64,000 bases of DNA, taken from Streptomyces phaeofaciens. Lineage in GTDB: Bacteria; Actinomycetota; Actinomycetes; Streptomycetales; Streptomycetaceae. The stretch's first letter is position 1, and each line of letters starts with the position of its first letter. Below the pieces are notes generated by a model. The model was not told the origin of the DNA and did no database searches. It saw nothing but the letters and a program-made list of their open reading frames with translations. The position numbers and the translations under genes are program-made. The stretch lies in assembly GCF_014648915.1 (NCBI RefSeq), contig NZ_BMSA01000003.1, positions 186,001-250,000 of the forward strand, written 5' to 3'. Positions 26,739 through 34,644 of the stretch are shown one piece after another.

Positions 26739-28211
26739 ATGACTTCGCAGCCGACCCTCACGAAGGCCGACCGCGGCCATGAAGGCCCCGGAGAACCCGG
26801 TTCCGGCCTCCAGGCAGGTCTCAAGAACCGGCATCTGTCGATGATCGCCATCGGCGGTGTCATCGGTGCCGGCCTGTTCGTCGGATCCAGCTCCGGCATC
26901 GCCACCGCCGGACCCGGCATCCTGCTCTCCTACGCGCTCGTCGGCACGCTCGTGGTGCTGGTGATGCGGATGCTGGGCGAGATGTCCGCGGCCAACCCCA
27001 CCTCCGGCTCCTTCTCCGCGCACGCCGACCGGGCGCTCGGCCCGTGGGCCGGCTTCTCCATCGGCTGGCTGTACTGGTTCTTCTGGGTGGTCGTGCTGGC
27101 CGTCGAGGCCACCGCCGGCGCCGCGATCCTGGAGAGCTGGATCCCCGCCGTGCCGCAGTGGGGCTGGGCGCTCATCGTGATGGTGGTGCTGACCGCCACC
27201 AACCTGGTCTCCGTCGGCTCCTACGGCGAGTTCGAGTTCTGGTTCGCCGGCATCAAGGTCGTGGCGATCGGCGCGTTCATCGTCGTCGGCGGGCTGGCCG
27301 TGTTCGGCGTCCTTCCGGGCGTCGACAGCGACAAGGCCGGCCTGGGCAACCTCACCGGCGAGGGCGGCTTCCTGCCCCACGGACCCGGCGCCATCCTCAC
27401 CGGCGTCCTGCTCGTCGTCTTCTCCTTCATGGGCAGCGAGATCGCGACCCTGGCGGCCGGCGAGTCCGAGAACCCGCAGCGGGCCGTGACCAAGTCCACC
27501 AACAGCATCATCTGGCGGATCGGCGTCTTCTACCTCGGCTCGATCTTCGTCGTCGTCACGCTGCTGCCGTGGAACGACCCCTCCATCAAGGAGCAGGGCT
27601 CCTACGTCGCCGCCCTCGACTCCCTCGGCATCGCGCACGCCGGTCAGATCATGAACTTCATCGTGCTGACCTCGGTGCTGTCCTGCCTGAACTCCGGCCT
27701 CTACACCGCCTCCCGGATGGCCTTCTCGCTCGGCCAGCGGGGCGACGCGCCCAAGGCGTTCGCCCGCACCACCTCCCGCGGTGTGCCGATGACGGCGATC
27801 GTCGCGTCGGTGGTGTTCGGATTCGTCGCGGTGTTCTTCAACTACAAGTTCCCGGACTCCGTCTTCCTCTTCCTCGTCAACTCCAGCGGCGCGGTCGCCC
27901 TGTTCGTCTGGCTGGTCATCTGCTTCTCGCAGCTGCGCATGCGGAAGATCATCCAGCGCGAGGCGCCGGAGAAGCTGGTCGTGCGGATGTGGCTGTACCC
28001 GTACCTGACCTGGGCGACGGCCGCGCTGATCGTGTTCGTCCTCGGTTACATGCTGACCGACACCAAGGGGGAGAGCAGCGGACGCACGACCGTGCTGCTG
28101 TCGCTGCTCGTCGCGGCGGTCGTCATCGCCATCGCCGTCGTGAAGGAGCGCCTGGCGCCCCGCGGCCGGACGGCCGTGGCGGACGCGGTGCCCGCGGACG
28201 CCGCCGAGTAG
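26739..28211 (+). CDS. Amino acid permease (APC superfamily, GABA/amino acid type)
   Basis: 490 residues with twelve hydrophobic segments. The family signature HLSMIAIGGVIGAGLFVGS in the first helix and EMSAANPTSGSFS in the cytoplasmic loop are clear. It is a proton-coupled amino acid importer; the substrate cannot be read from sequence. It is closely similar to the second permease at 38721 and likely an old paralogue. The start is ATG 26739 with AAAGGA about 12 nt upstream. It has its own promoter region and terminator, so it is monocistronic. Confidence 0.92.
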   Translation: MTSQPTLTKADRGHEGPGEPGSGLQAGLKNRHLSMIAIGGVIGAGLFVGSSSGIATAGPGILLSYALVGTLVVLVMRMLGEMSAANPTSGSFSAHADRALGPWAGFSIGWLYWFFWVVVLAVEATAGAAILESWIPAVPQWGWALIVMVVLTATNLVSVGSYGEFEFWFAGIKVVAIGAFIVVGGLAVFGVLPGVDSDKAGLGNLTGEGGFLPHGPGAILTGVLLVVFSFMGSEIATLAAGESENPQRAVTKSTNSIIWRIGVFYLGSIFVVVTLLPWNDPSIKEQGSYVAALDSLGIAHAGQIMNFIVLTSVLSCLNSGLYTASRMAFSLGQRGDAPKAFARTTSRGVPMTAIVASVVFGFVAVFFNYKFPDSVFLFLVNSSGAVALFVWLVICFSQLRMRKIIQREAPEKLVVRMWLYPYLTWATAALIVFVLGYMLTDTKGESSGRTTVLLSLLVAAVVIAIAVVKERLAPRGRTAVADAVPADAAE

Positions 28212-28230
28212 CGCTCGGCCACCTGTACGA

Positions 28231-28264
28231 GGGGCCCGCCGTATCCCTGACACCGGCGGGCCCC
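28231..28264. terminator. Bidirectional terminator
   Basis: Perfect 11-bp stem GGGGCCCGCCG / CGGCGGGCCCC with a 12-nt loop between the convergent permease and kinase genes. Confidence 0.85.
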
Positions 28265-28298
28265 TTCGTCATTCCCTCTCCGGCGCGCCACGCGCTCC

Positions 28299-30104
28299 TC
28301 ACAGCACCGTGAAGCTGTCCTTGACCGTCTCGTAGGTCCGCAGCGCCTCGGCCTCGATCCCGGGCCGGTACCAGGTGTTGATCTGGTACGACGTCCCGCT
28401 CTCGTCGAATCCCAGGAGCCGGGCGTGCCAGCGGGCGCCCCGGAGGGTGAAGGTGTACTCCCAGACGACCGCCGGACGGCCGCGGAACGTCGTCTCCTCC
28501 AGCCGGATCTTCTCGTAGTCCGCGCCCTGGCGGGCGTTGCGTTCGGAGGTCTCCCAGGTGTCCATCAGGTCGCCGCGGGCCAGCGAGGACTTGGCGACGA
28601 GTTCCTGGGTGCCGTCGGGGGAGGTGTAGTGCACCTCCGCGCCCGTCTTCACGTCCCGCCGCCAGCCCCGAGGGGTCGCCCACGCGAAACCGCCGGCCTC
28701 GGCGTGTGTGCCCGGCGGCAGGCTCCGCGGCCGGGACGTCCCCTCGACGGTGGGCGACGGCGTGGGCGTGCCGGGCGTCGAACGGGGCGTGGACGGCCGG
28801 GACGTGCCCCCGGCCTCGTCCTTCTCGCCCCCTCCGCCGGGGGCGAGGGCCAGCACGACCGCCACGACCGCGCCCACGGCGACGACGGCGGCCGCGGCCG
28901 CCACGGCCCTCGTACGGCGTCGGGTGCGGCCGGCGGGCGCGGAACCCGGCGGCCCGTCCGGCGGGGGCCGGCGTTCGGTCTCCGCGGCGGCCCGGGTGGG
29001 GGAGACGCCGAAGGCGGCACCGGAGGGGCGGGGGCGGGTGCCACCGCCTGCCGGGCCGGGTGACGGGGGTTCGGCACCGGCCCGCGAGCGCGGCGGCGAG
29101 GCGCCCTCCGCCGGCGCCCCGGGCACGGCCGGCAGCCGGGGATCGTACGGCCCGGCCGCCCTGGCGGGCCTGCGCAGGGCCCGGGTCGGCGACTCCCCCG
29201 CACCGGGCTCCCCCTCCCCCGCAGTTGGCGTCGGCGACGGCGCGGGTGCCGGGAAGGCCACCGGCCGCAGGGCCGCCGCCACCTCGGCCAGGGACGCCCG
29301 CACCTGCGGCTCCTTCTCCAGCAGTGCCGCCAGGATCTCCCGCAACGGGCCCGCGCCGGGCGGGAGTTCGGGCTCCTCATAGAGGACGGCGTGCAGGGTG
29401 GCCAGGGTGGTGTCGCGGGAGAAGGGGGAGTGGCCGGCCAGGGCGGCGCAGAGGGTCGCGCCGAGGGACCAGACGTCGGACGGCGGGCCCTGGGGGCGGC
29501 CGGATATGCGCTCGGGGGCCATGTAGTCGGGGGAGCCGACCAGCATGCCGACCATGGTCAGCGCCTTGGCGTCCTGGATCGCGGCGATGCCGAAGTCGGT
29601 GAGGACGACCCGCCCGCCGTCCGGTTCCGCCCCGCCCGTGTCCTCCACCAGGACGTTGCCCGGCTTGATGTCCCGGTGCAGGACGCCCCGCGCGTGCACC
29701 TGGCGCAGCGCCGCGACCAGCCCGAGGCCGATCCGGGCCGTCTGCGCCGGTCCCAGCGGGCCGTCCTCCGCCATGACCCGTTCCAGCGAGCGGCCGGCCA
29801 CCAACTCCATGACGATCCACAGGCGTTCGCCCTCGTCGACCACGTCGTAGACGCGCACGACATGGGGGTGGTCGATCCGGGCCGTGGCCCTGGCCTCGCG
29901 CAGGGTGCGTTCGCGGCGGGTGCGGGTGTCCTCCGGGTCGAGGCCGTCGATGCGCATCTCCTTCACGGCGACCGGCCGGTCGAGCATTTCGTCGGTCGCC
30001 CGCCACACCCGCCCCATTCCCCCCTGGCCGATGCTCTCGACCAGCCGGTACCGCCCTGTCACCAGAAGACCTGGAACACCGCCGCTCTCCGAATTCACCG
30101 GCAA
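28299..30104 (-). CDS. Membrane Ser/Thr protein kinase (PknB-like)
   Basis: 601 residues. The kinase domain (~15-285) has IGQGGMGRVW, lysine 48 in VAVKEM, HRD 143-145 and DFG 170-172, all intact. A ~110-residue Pro/Ala-rich linker precedes one transmembrane helix (~399-421), and a ~150-residue extracellular domain has no PASTA repeats. The start is TTG 30104, chosen because GGAGGGGG lies about 9 nt upstream; GTG 30098 is the alternative. It is divergent from the surface-protein gene 120 bp away. What it senses or phosphorylates is unknown. Confidence 0.92.
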   Translation of the reverse strand: MPVNSESGGVPGLLVTGRYRLVESIGQGGMGRVWRATDEMLDRPVAVKEMRIDGLDPEDTRTRRERTLREARATARIDHPHVVRVYDVVDEGERLWIVMELVAGRSLERVMAEDGPLGPAQTARIGLGLVAALRQVHARGVLHRDIKPGNVLVEDTGGAEPDGGRVVLTDFGIAAIQDAKALTMVGMLVGSPDYMAPERISGRPQGPPSDVWSLGATLCAALAGHSPFSRDTTLATLHAVLYEEPELPPGAGPLREILAALLEKEPQVRASLAEVAAALRPVAFPAPAPSPTPTAGEGEPGAGESPTRALRRPARAAGPYDPRLPAVPGAPAEGASPPRSRAGAEPPSPGPAGGGTRPRPSGAAFGVSPTRAAAETERRPPPDGPPGSAPAGRTRRRTRAVAAAAAVVAVGAVVAVVLALAPGGGGEKDEAGGTSRPSTPRSTPGTPTPSPTVEGTSRPRSLPPGTHAEAGGFAWATPRGWRRDVKTGAEVHYTSPDGTQELVAKSSLARGDLMDTWETSERNARQGADYEKIRLEETTFRGRPAVVWEYTFTLRGARWHARLLGFDESGTSYQINTWYRPGIEAEALRTYETVKDSFTVL

Positions 30105-30224
30105 TTCGCTGCACCCCCTCCATTGCGCGGCCCTACCAATTCATGCCGCACCAGCATAGTGCGGAGAAATCTTGTGGTACCTCTTCAAGTACTGCGAATT
30201 CAGGCGCAGCCAAGGGGGACGAAC

Positions 30225-30944
30225 ATGAGTTCTCGTCGTACGACGACCATCGCCGGATCACTGGTCGCGGCATCTTTCTCGGCAGTGTTGATCCTTTCCG
30301 CCCCGGCCGGGGCGGACGACCAGGTGCCCGGCAGTGGCAAGGGGGGAAAGGCCGTCGACGAGGCACCGGCCGGCGTGCGGCTGACCACGCTGCTGCCCGA
30401 GAGGATCTCGGTCGACAACGGTTCACGGGAAACGGCGATCACCGCCACGGTGAAGAATGAGGGAACCAAGGAAAGCGGAGAGATCAGGATGCTCGTCGTC
30501 GGTTTCGACGGGCTGACCGTCAAAAGTGTCGAGGGGTGTGCCGCGATCGCGAAGAAGGATCTCCCGGAGGGGTCGAACAGCGGTTTCTCGTGCCCCGTCG
30601 GAAATCTCGCGGCGGGCGCCTCGAAATCGTACGACGTCGACGCGACGTTCGATCTGGGCGCGACCGGAAAGATCTGTCTGCCCGTCCAGACCGCGGACGG
30701 GACGAAGACGTTCTGGCAGCAGGGCCCGGTGCCCTTCGGTACGACGAACCCGTCGCCGAACGCGCCGGCCACCCCGCTGCTCCTGGGAACCGACAACACA
30801 CCCGTGGCGCCGGGCGAGTTGCCGAGGACCGGCGCCGGACGGGACCTGCTGCCGCTGGGCGCGGCCGGTGTCTCGCTGCTCACGGCGGGCGCGGCCGGGC
30901 TGTGGTGGGCCGGGCGCCGGCGGCCGGGAGGGGAGGCGGGCTGA
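30225..30944 (+). CDS. Sortase-anchored surface protein
   Basis: 239 residues. There is an N-terminal signal peptide (SLVAASFSAVLILSAPAGA, cleavage near residue 31) and a beta-rich extracellular domain with two or more Cys. At the C-terminus is the sorting signal LPRTG (199-203), then a hydrophobic stretch and an RRR tail. LPxTG is the class A-type signal; long chaplins in Streptomyces use LAxTG, so a different sortase may act. The start is ATG 30225 with AAGGGGGA 5 nt upstream. The function is unknown, and it is divergent from the kinase gene. Confidence 0.88.
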   Translation: MSSRRTTTIAGSLVAASFSAVLILSAPAGADDQVPGSGKGGKAVDEAPAGVRLTTLLPERISVDNGSRETAITATVKNEGTKESGEIRMLVVGFDGLTVKSVEGCAAIAKKDLPEGSNSGFSCPVGNLAAGASKSYDVDATFDLGATGKICLPVQTADGTKTFWQQGPVPFGTTNPSPNAPATPLLLGTDNTPVAPGELPRTGAGRDLLPLGAAGVSLLTAGAAGLWWAGRRRPGGEAG

Positions 30945-30970
30945 GCGGCGCATGCCCCGCCGAACGCGCG

Positions 30971-31003
30971 GGAGGCCCGCCGGGGTGATCCCGGCGGGCC
31001 TCC
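30971..31003. terminator. Bidirectional terminator
   Basis: Perfect 13-bp stem GGAGGCCCGCCGG / CCGGCGGGCCTCC, extendable on both sides, between the surface-protein gene and bioY. Confidence 0.88.
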
Positions 31004-31024
31004 TGCGCGGCGGCTGCGTGCGCG

Positions 31025-31606
31025 TCAGCGCTTGACGAGCTTCCAGGCACTGGGCAGCAGGCCCATCGCCAGGGCGGCCTTGAGGGCGTCGCCGATCAGG
31101 AAGGGGGTGAGGCCGGCCGCGACGGCGGCGGAGAGGGAGAGGTCGGCGGCGTAGGCCAGGTAGGGGACGCCGACGGCGTAGATGATCGCCTCGCCGAGCA
31201 GCATCGCGCCCGCCATGCGCCACACGCTGCGGTCGGCGCCGCGCCGGGCCAGGGCACCCACGACGGCGGAGGCGAGGACCATGCCGAGGATGTAGCCGAA
31301 GGAGACGGCCGCGGAGCCCGAGGTGCCGTCGGCGAACCACGGCACGCCGGCGACGCCGGCCAGCGCGTAGAGGGCGAGGGAGAGGAAGCCGCGCCGGGCG
31401 CCGAGGGTGGTGCCGACGAGCAGGGCGGCGAAGGTCTGGCCGGTCACCGGCACCGGGGAGCCGGGGATCGGGACCGCGATCTGGGCCGCGAGGCCGGTGA
31501 GCGCGGCGCCGCCGAGCACGAGCGCGACGTCGCGGACTCGGGAGGCGGGGATCAGGTCGGCGAGGACCTGTCCGGTGCGAGCGGGGGCGACGACGGCGGT
31601 GCTCAT
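31025..31606 (-). CDS. bioY: Biotin transporter BioY
   Basis: 193 residues, six hydrophobic helices, the S-component of an ECF-type biotin importer. The family segments PGSPVPVTGQTFAALLVG and GYILGMVLAS are present. No EcfA/EcfT genes are adjacent, so it would use shared modules or act alone. The start is ATG 31606 with GGAG 5 nt upstream. It is divergent from the sulfur leader peptide/ROK gene, with a 14-bp palindrome between them. The longer upstream frame is not BioY-like. Confidence 0.93.
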   Translation of the reverse strand: MSTAVVAPARTGQVLADLIPASRVRDVALVLGGAALTGLAAQIAVPIPGSPVPVTGQTFAALLVGTTLGARRGFLSLALYALAGVAGVPWFADGTSGSAAVSFGYILGMVLASAVVGALARRGADRSVWRMAGAMLLGEAIIYAVGVPYLAYAADLSLSAAVAAGLTPFLIGDALKAALAMGLLPSAWKLVKR

Positions 31607-31750
31607 GGGGACTCCGCTGGGTGGGGACGGTTCGGGACACGGCGACGCTATCCCAGGGGAGTCCGGGCGATCACCGTCCGCGATCGACAAACGGCCGAAC
31701 GGCAGATTGGTGGGCTCCTGACAAAGGGTGGGGGTTACACGCGGTACGAG

Positions 31751-31764
31751 GTGACCCTGGTCAC
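31751..31764. promoter_or_regulatory. 14-bp palindromic operator candidate in the bioY-ROK gap
   Basis: GTGACC-CT-GGTCAC, perfect 6-bp arms. It lies 145 nt upstream of bioY and 131 nt upstream of the leader ORF, so either could be the target. It does not match a BirA or biotin-riboswitch element I know. Confidence 0.4.
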
Positions 31765-31894
31765 TGAGGTCGAGTGGTTCGGGATACGCGAGTGCCCCGG
31801 ACGGTCTCTGTAGGGTTTCACCAAGGAAGCGACGGCCGTCTCGCCCGTCGGTCGCCATCTGGGCAGGGCCGATCCCCTTTGCTAGCTTCGAGCC

Positions 31895-31981
31895 ATGGTT
31901 GCCCAGGCCCTGAACTTCTCGTCGCGTCGCCACGTCGACCTGCGACGCGTGGGCGCGGCCGCCTGTCGCCCTCCGGTGTGA
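31895..31981 (+). CDS. Putative sulfur-type leader peptide, 28 residues
   Basis: A short ORF upstream of the ROK gene. It ends in RRHVDLRRVGAAACRPPV. RRHVDLxRVxxAxC is the pattern of small leader peptides found in Streptomyces before sulfur-assimilation genes. A TAGCTT -10 box ends 6 nt before the ATG, so translation would begin at the 5' end of a leaderless mRNA. The single Cys codon is number 24, near the stop. An 86-bp stretch able to fold (GTCCG...CGGAC, GCGCC...GGCGC) separates it from the ROK start. Inference: it attenuates the downstream gene in response to Cys-tRNA supply. Confidence 0.65.
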   Translation: MVAQALNFSSRRHVDLRRVGAAACRPPV

Positions 31982-32067
31982 GGCGGGCGGGGCCGATCGT
32001 CCGGCGCGCCGCGCTCCACAGACGGCGCAGTGTCGGACCGGCTCCCGACTTCCGAGGAAGTTCTCCC

Positions 32068-33297
32068 ATGCCCCGTACCGCGGCTCCTCCCGCCCCGCCC
32101 TCTCCCGTCACCCGGGTCGCCGACAGCGACCGGCGGCGTACCAGCGCCAGTGTGATCCTGCGGTCCGTGCTGGAACACGGACCGGTCGCGCGCTCCACCA
32201 TCGCCCGGCTCACCGGGCTGTCCCCCGCCTCCGTCACCGACCACTGTGCCCGGCTCACCGGGCTCGGGCTCATCCGGGAGGCGGCGGTGCCCCGGCGCAG
32301 CAACGGGGTGGGCCGGCCGCACGTCCCCGTGGACCTGGACGACTCGCGGTTCGTGGTGGGCGGGGTGCATGTGGCGGTGCCGTACACGACCGTCTCGCTG
32401 CTGGATCTGCGCGGCCGGGTGGTGGCACGGCGGGAGTTGAAGCACCGCGGCCGCCTGGAACCGTCCGAGGTGCTGGCCCGGGCCGCCGACGCGCTCGGCG
32501 CTCTGCTGGGGGAGGCTCCCGGCTGCCGGGCCCTCGGGGTGGGGGTCGCCGTGGGCGGCTGGGTGGACCGGGATTCGGGGACCGTCGTCGAGCATCCGCT
32601 GCTGGGCTGGCGGGACGTGCCGGTGCGGGAGACCGTCGGCGCGTACACCGGGCTGCCGGTCGAGGTGGACGGGCACGCGCGGGCGCTGGTCAACGCGGAG
32701 CGGCTGTTCGGGCAGGCCCGTGGCAGCCTCAGCGTGCTGCATCTGTTCGTCGGAAACGTGGTCGACGCGGCGTTCGCCACGAACGACGAGGTGCACCACG
32801 GGCCGCGTTCGCAGGCCGGCGCCATCGCGCACCTGCCGCTGGCCGGCGGCACCGAGCCCTGCGACTGCGGCCGGGCCGGCTGCCTCCAGGTGGAGCTGAG
32901 CGAGCGGACGTTGTGCCGGCGGGCCCGGCGGGCCGGGGTGATCGACGGGGTGAACCCGATGCATGTGATCGCCGCGGCGGACGCGGGGAACCCGGTGGCC
33001 GCACGGCTGCTGCGGGAGCGCGCGCGGATGGTGGGCCGGGCGGCCGGACTGCTGCTGGACGTGCTCAATCCGGAGCGGGTCGTCGTCACCGAGGTGGGTG
33101 TGCTGTTCCGGGAGGACTGCCTCGCCGCGCTGCGCGACGAGGTCGGGGCGGGGCGCTCCGCCGCCGTCTCGCCGAGCAGCTTCCCCGACTCCGTACTGGC
33201 CGTGGCGGGCGGGGCGGTGGCCCTCGACGTGCTCTACCGGGATCCGCTGGCCTCGTCCCGGCCCCGTCCGCCGGGCACCTCGCCCGATCCGAGTTAA
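32068..33297 (+). CDS. ROK-family transcriptional regulator
   Basis: 409 residues: an N-terminal winged helix (~20-80, containing ARSTIARLTGLSPASVTDHCARL) followed by a ROK domain. The ROK zinc site is present as CDCGRAGC after GAIAHLPL. The ATP/phosphate motif DxGGT of sugar kinases is replaced by HVAVPYT, so it is a regulator, not a kinase. The start is ATG 32068 with GAGGAAG 8 nt upstream; the long frame upstream is not protein-like. It is followed by the organosulfur operon and probably controls it, though ROK regulators usually sense sugars. Confidence 0.9.
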   Translation: MPRTAAPPAPPSPVTRVADSDRRRTSASVILRSVLEHGPVARSTIARLTGLSPASVTDHCARLTGLGLIREAAVPRRSNGVGRPHVPVDLDDSRFVVGGVHVAVPYTTVSLLDLRGRVVARRELKHRGRLEPSEVLARAADALGALLGEAPGCRALGVGVAVGGWVDRDSGTVVEHPLLGWRDVPVRETVGAYTGLPVEVDGHARALVNAERLFGQARGSLSVLHLFVGNVVDAAFATNDEVHHGPRSQAGAIAHLPLAGGTEPCDCGRAGCLQVELSERTLCRRARRAGVIDGVNPMHVIAAADAGNPVAARLLRERARMVGRAAGLLLDVLNPERVVVTEVGVLFREDCLAALRDEVGAGRSAAVSPSSFPDSVLAVAGGAVALDVLYRDPLASSRPRPPGTSPDPS

Positions 33298-33314
33298 TTC
33301 AGAATCTCCGAATG

Positions 33315-33344
33315 TTGACAGGCCCCACACGTGGACAGGAACAT
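33315..33344 (+). promoter_or_regulatory. Promoter of the sulfonate operon leader
   Basis: Consensus TTGACA (33315-33320), an 18-bp spacer, then GAACAT (33339-33344). The -10 box ends 7 nt before the ATG of the Cys-rich mini-ORF, implying a leaderless transcript. Confidence 0.55.
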
Positions 33345-33351
33345 CTTTCCC

Positions 33352-33378
33352 ATGAGCTGTCGCACCTTCTGTTGCTGA
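33352..33378 (+). CDS. Cysteine-rich leader octapeptide MSCRTFCC
   Basis: ATG-AGC-TGT-CGC-ACC-TTC-TGT-TGC-TGA: three of eight residues are Cys, with the last two codons before the stop both Cys. It sits between the ROK gene and the organosulfur transport operon, behind a consensus promoter that makes it the first codons of the mRNA. A hairpin begins 3 nt after its stop. Poly-Cys leaderless mini-ORFs are known to act as cysteine-responsive attenuators in mycobacteria. Here the same role is inferred from sequence and position only. Confidence 0.65.
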   Translation: MSCRTFCC

Positions 33379-33381
33379 CGC

Positions 33382-33395
33382 CCCGGCGCGCCGGG
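33382..33395 (+). promoter_or_regulatory. Attenuator-like hairpin after the Cys leader
   Basis: CCCGGCGCGCCGGG, a perfect 14-bp palindrome starting 3 nt after the leader stop, followed by a pyrimidine-rich run ending CCTTT. A ribosome held at the two terminal Cys codons would cover and open it. Confidence 0.45.
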
Positions 33396-33442
33396 AGCGC
33401 GTCCTTCTCCTGCCTTTAGCCGCAGGATTCGTTTCGGTCCCG

Positions 33443-33475
33443 TTGCAGATTCCTTGCGGATTTATTGCGGATTCC
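33443..33475 (+). repeat. Three tandem 11-bp repeats in the operon leader
   Basis: TTGCAGATTCC, TTGCGGATTTA, TTGCGGATTCC, head to tail, preceded by a related GCAGGATTCG. They are AT-richer than the surroundings and lie between the attenuator hairpin and the lipoprotein gene. They could be a protein- or RNA-binding array. Confidence 0.6.
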
Positions 33476-33571
33476 TCTCAATTCCCGCAGACCCGTTGCA
33501 TCTCTGCCACGCCCGCTTTTCCCCGCCGGCTTCCGCCTGCCTTGTCTCCGTTTTCCCCTGGGGGTTCTCCC

Positions 33572-34639
33572 GTGCCTGTTTCCCGTACGTCCGGTGTCGA
33601 CCGGCGTCTCTTCCTCGCCTCGCTGCTGGGCGCCGCGGCCGGTGTCGCCGGGCTCAGCGGCTGCGCCGAGAGCAATGCCGCCACCGGTGGCAAGGGCGCC
33701 TCCACGGCTCCGCTCTCCGACAAGGTGCCCGCCGGCACCAGCCTGAAGATCGCCTCCTTCCAGGGCGCGCAGCAGTTGCAGCTGAAGCTGGCGAAACTGC
33801 CCGAACTGCCCTTCACGGTGTCGAACTGGCTGAACATCGGGGCCGGTCCCGATGTCATCAACGCCTTCCGCGCCAAGTCCCTGGACGTCGCCAACAACGC
33901 GGGTATTCCGCCGATCCAGGCGCATTACCAGGGCTTCGACGCGAAAATCGTGGCGATCAACATCACGCGCAAGCCGAACTACGTCTTCGCCACCAAGCCG
34001 GGCAGCGACATCGAGACCGTCGACGACTTCCGCGGAAAGAAGCTGGCGTTCTCCCAGGGGCAGGCGCAGGGCGTCGTCCTGCTGCGGGCACTGAAGAAGG
34101 CCGGCCTGAAGTACGACGACGTGAAGCTGGTCCCGCTCACCAGCAACCAGTTCCTCACCGCCCTCCAGTCGGGCCAGGTGGACATCGCCCCGCTCGGCAA
34201 CACCCAGTCGCCCGCCTACCTCAAGCAGTACGAGTCCAAGGGCGCCCGCGTCATCACCACCGACGTCGTCGACCTGCTCAGCCTGCTGTGGGCGCCGGCG
34301 TCCGTACTGAACGACAAGGCGAAGGCCGCCGCCGTCGCCGCGTACATCCCGCAGTGGGCGCAGGGCCTGGTGTGGAGCTACGAGAACCCGGACGCCTGGA
34401 ACGAGGAGTTCTACGTCAAGACGCAGAACCTGACCCTCGACCAGGCCAAGTCGATCACCGCACTCGCCAACAAGCCGCTCTTCCCGCCGAGTTGGGACGA
34501 GGCCATCAAGTGGGAGCAGGAGACCGCGGACCTCCTCGCGGACGGCGGCTTCGTGAAGGAGTTCGACGTCGCCTCGCTCTTCGACCACCGCTTCGAGGGC
34601 ATCGCCGCCAAGTCCGTGGCAGCCGAGTACCGGAGTTGA
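33572..34639 (+). CDS. Aliphatic sulfonate-type ABC transporter substrate-binding lipoprotein (SsuA-like)
   Basis: 355 residues. A signal peptide with a twin-arginine-like DRRLFLASLL and lipobox LSGC (Cys31) anchors it outside the membrane. The rest is a NitT/TauT/SsuA-type binding protein. The start is GTG 33572 with GGGGG 7 nt upstream; the frame is open for another 130 bases, but that part is a pyrimidine-rich leader. It is the first gene of a five-gene operon with permease, ATPase, flavin monooxygenase and TauD dioxygenase, which points to organosulfur compounds as substrate. Confidence 0.88.
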   Translation: MPVSRTSGVDRRLFLASLLGAAAGVAGLSGCAESNAATGGKGASTAPLSDKVPAGTSLKIASFQGAQQLQLKLAKLPELPFTVSNWLNIGAGPDVINAFRAKSLDVANNAGIPPIQAHYQGFDAKIVAINITRKPNYVFATKPGSDIETVDDFRGKKLAFSQGQAQGVVLLRALKKAGLKYDDVKLVPLTSNQFLTALQSGQVDIAPLGNTQSPAYLKQYESKGARVITTDVVDLLSLLWAPASVLNDKAKAAAVAAYIPQWAQGLVWSYENPDAWNEEFYVKTQNLTLDQAKSITALANKPLFPPSWDEAIKWEQETADLLADGGFVKEFDVASLFDHRFEGIAAKSVAAEYRS

Positions 34640-34644
34640 CCGCC

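Noticed and set aside
28706..29602. Plus-strand ORFs within the kinase gene
   Set aside because: Pro/Arg/Ala-rich shadows of the kinase linker region.
31606..31900. Biotin operator or riboswitch for bioY
   Set aside because: No known biotin riboswitch exists and the palindrome does not match a BirA operator I know; reported only as an unassigned palindrome.
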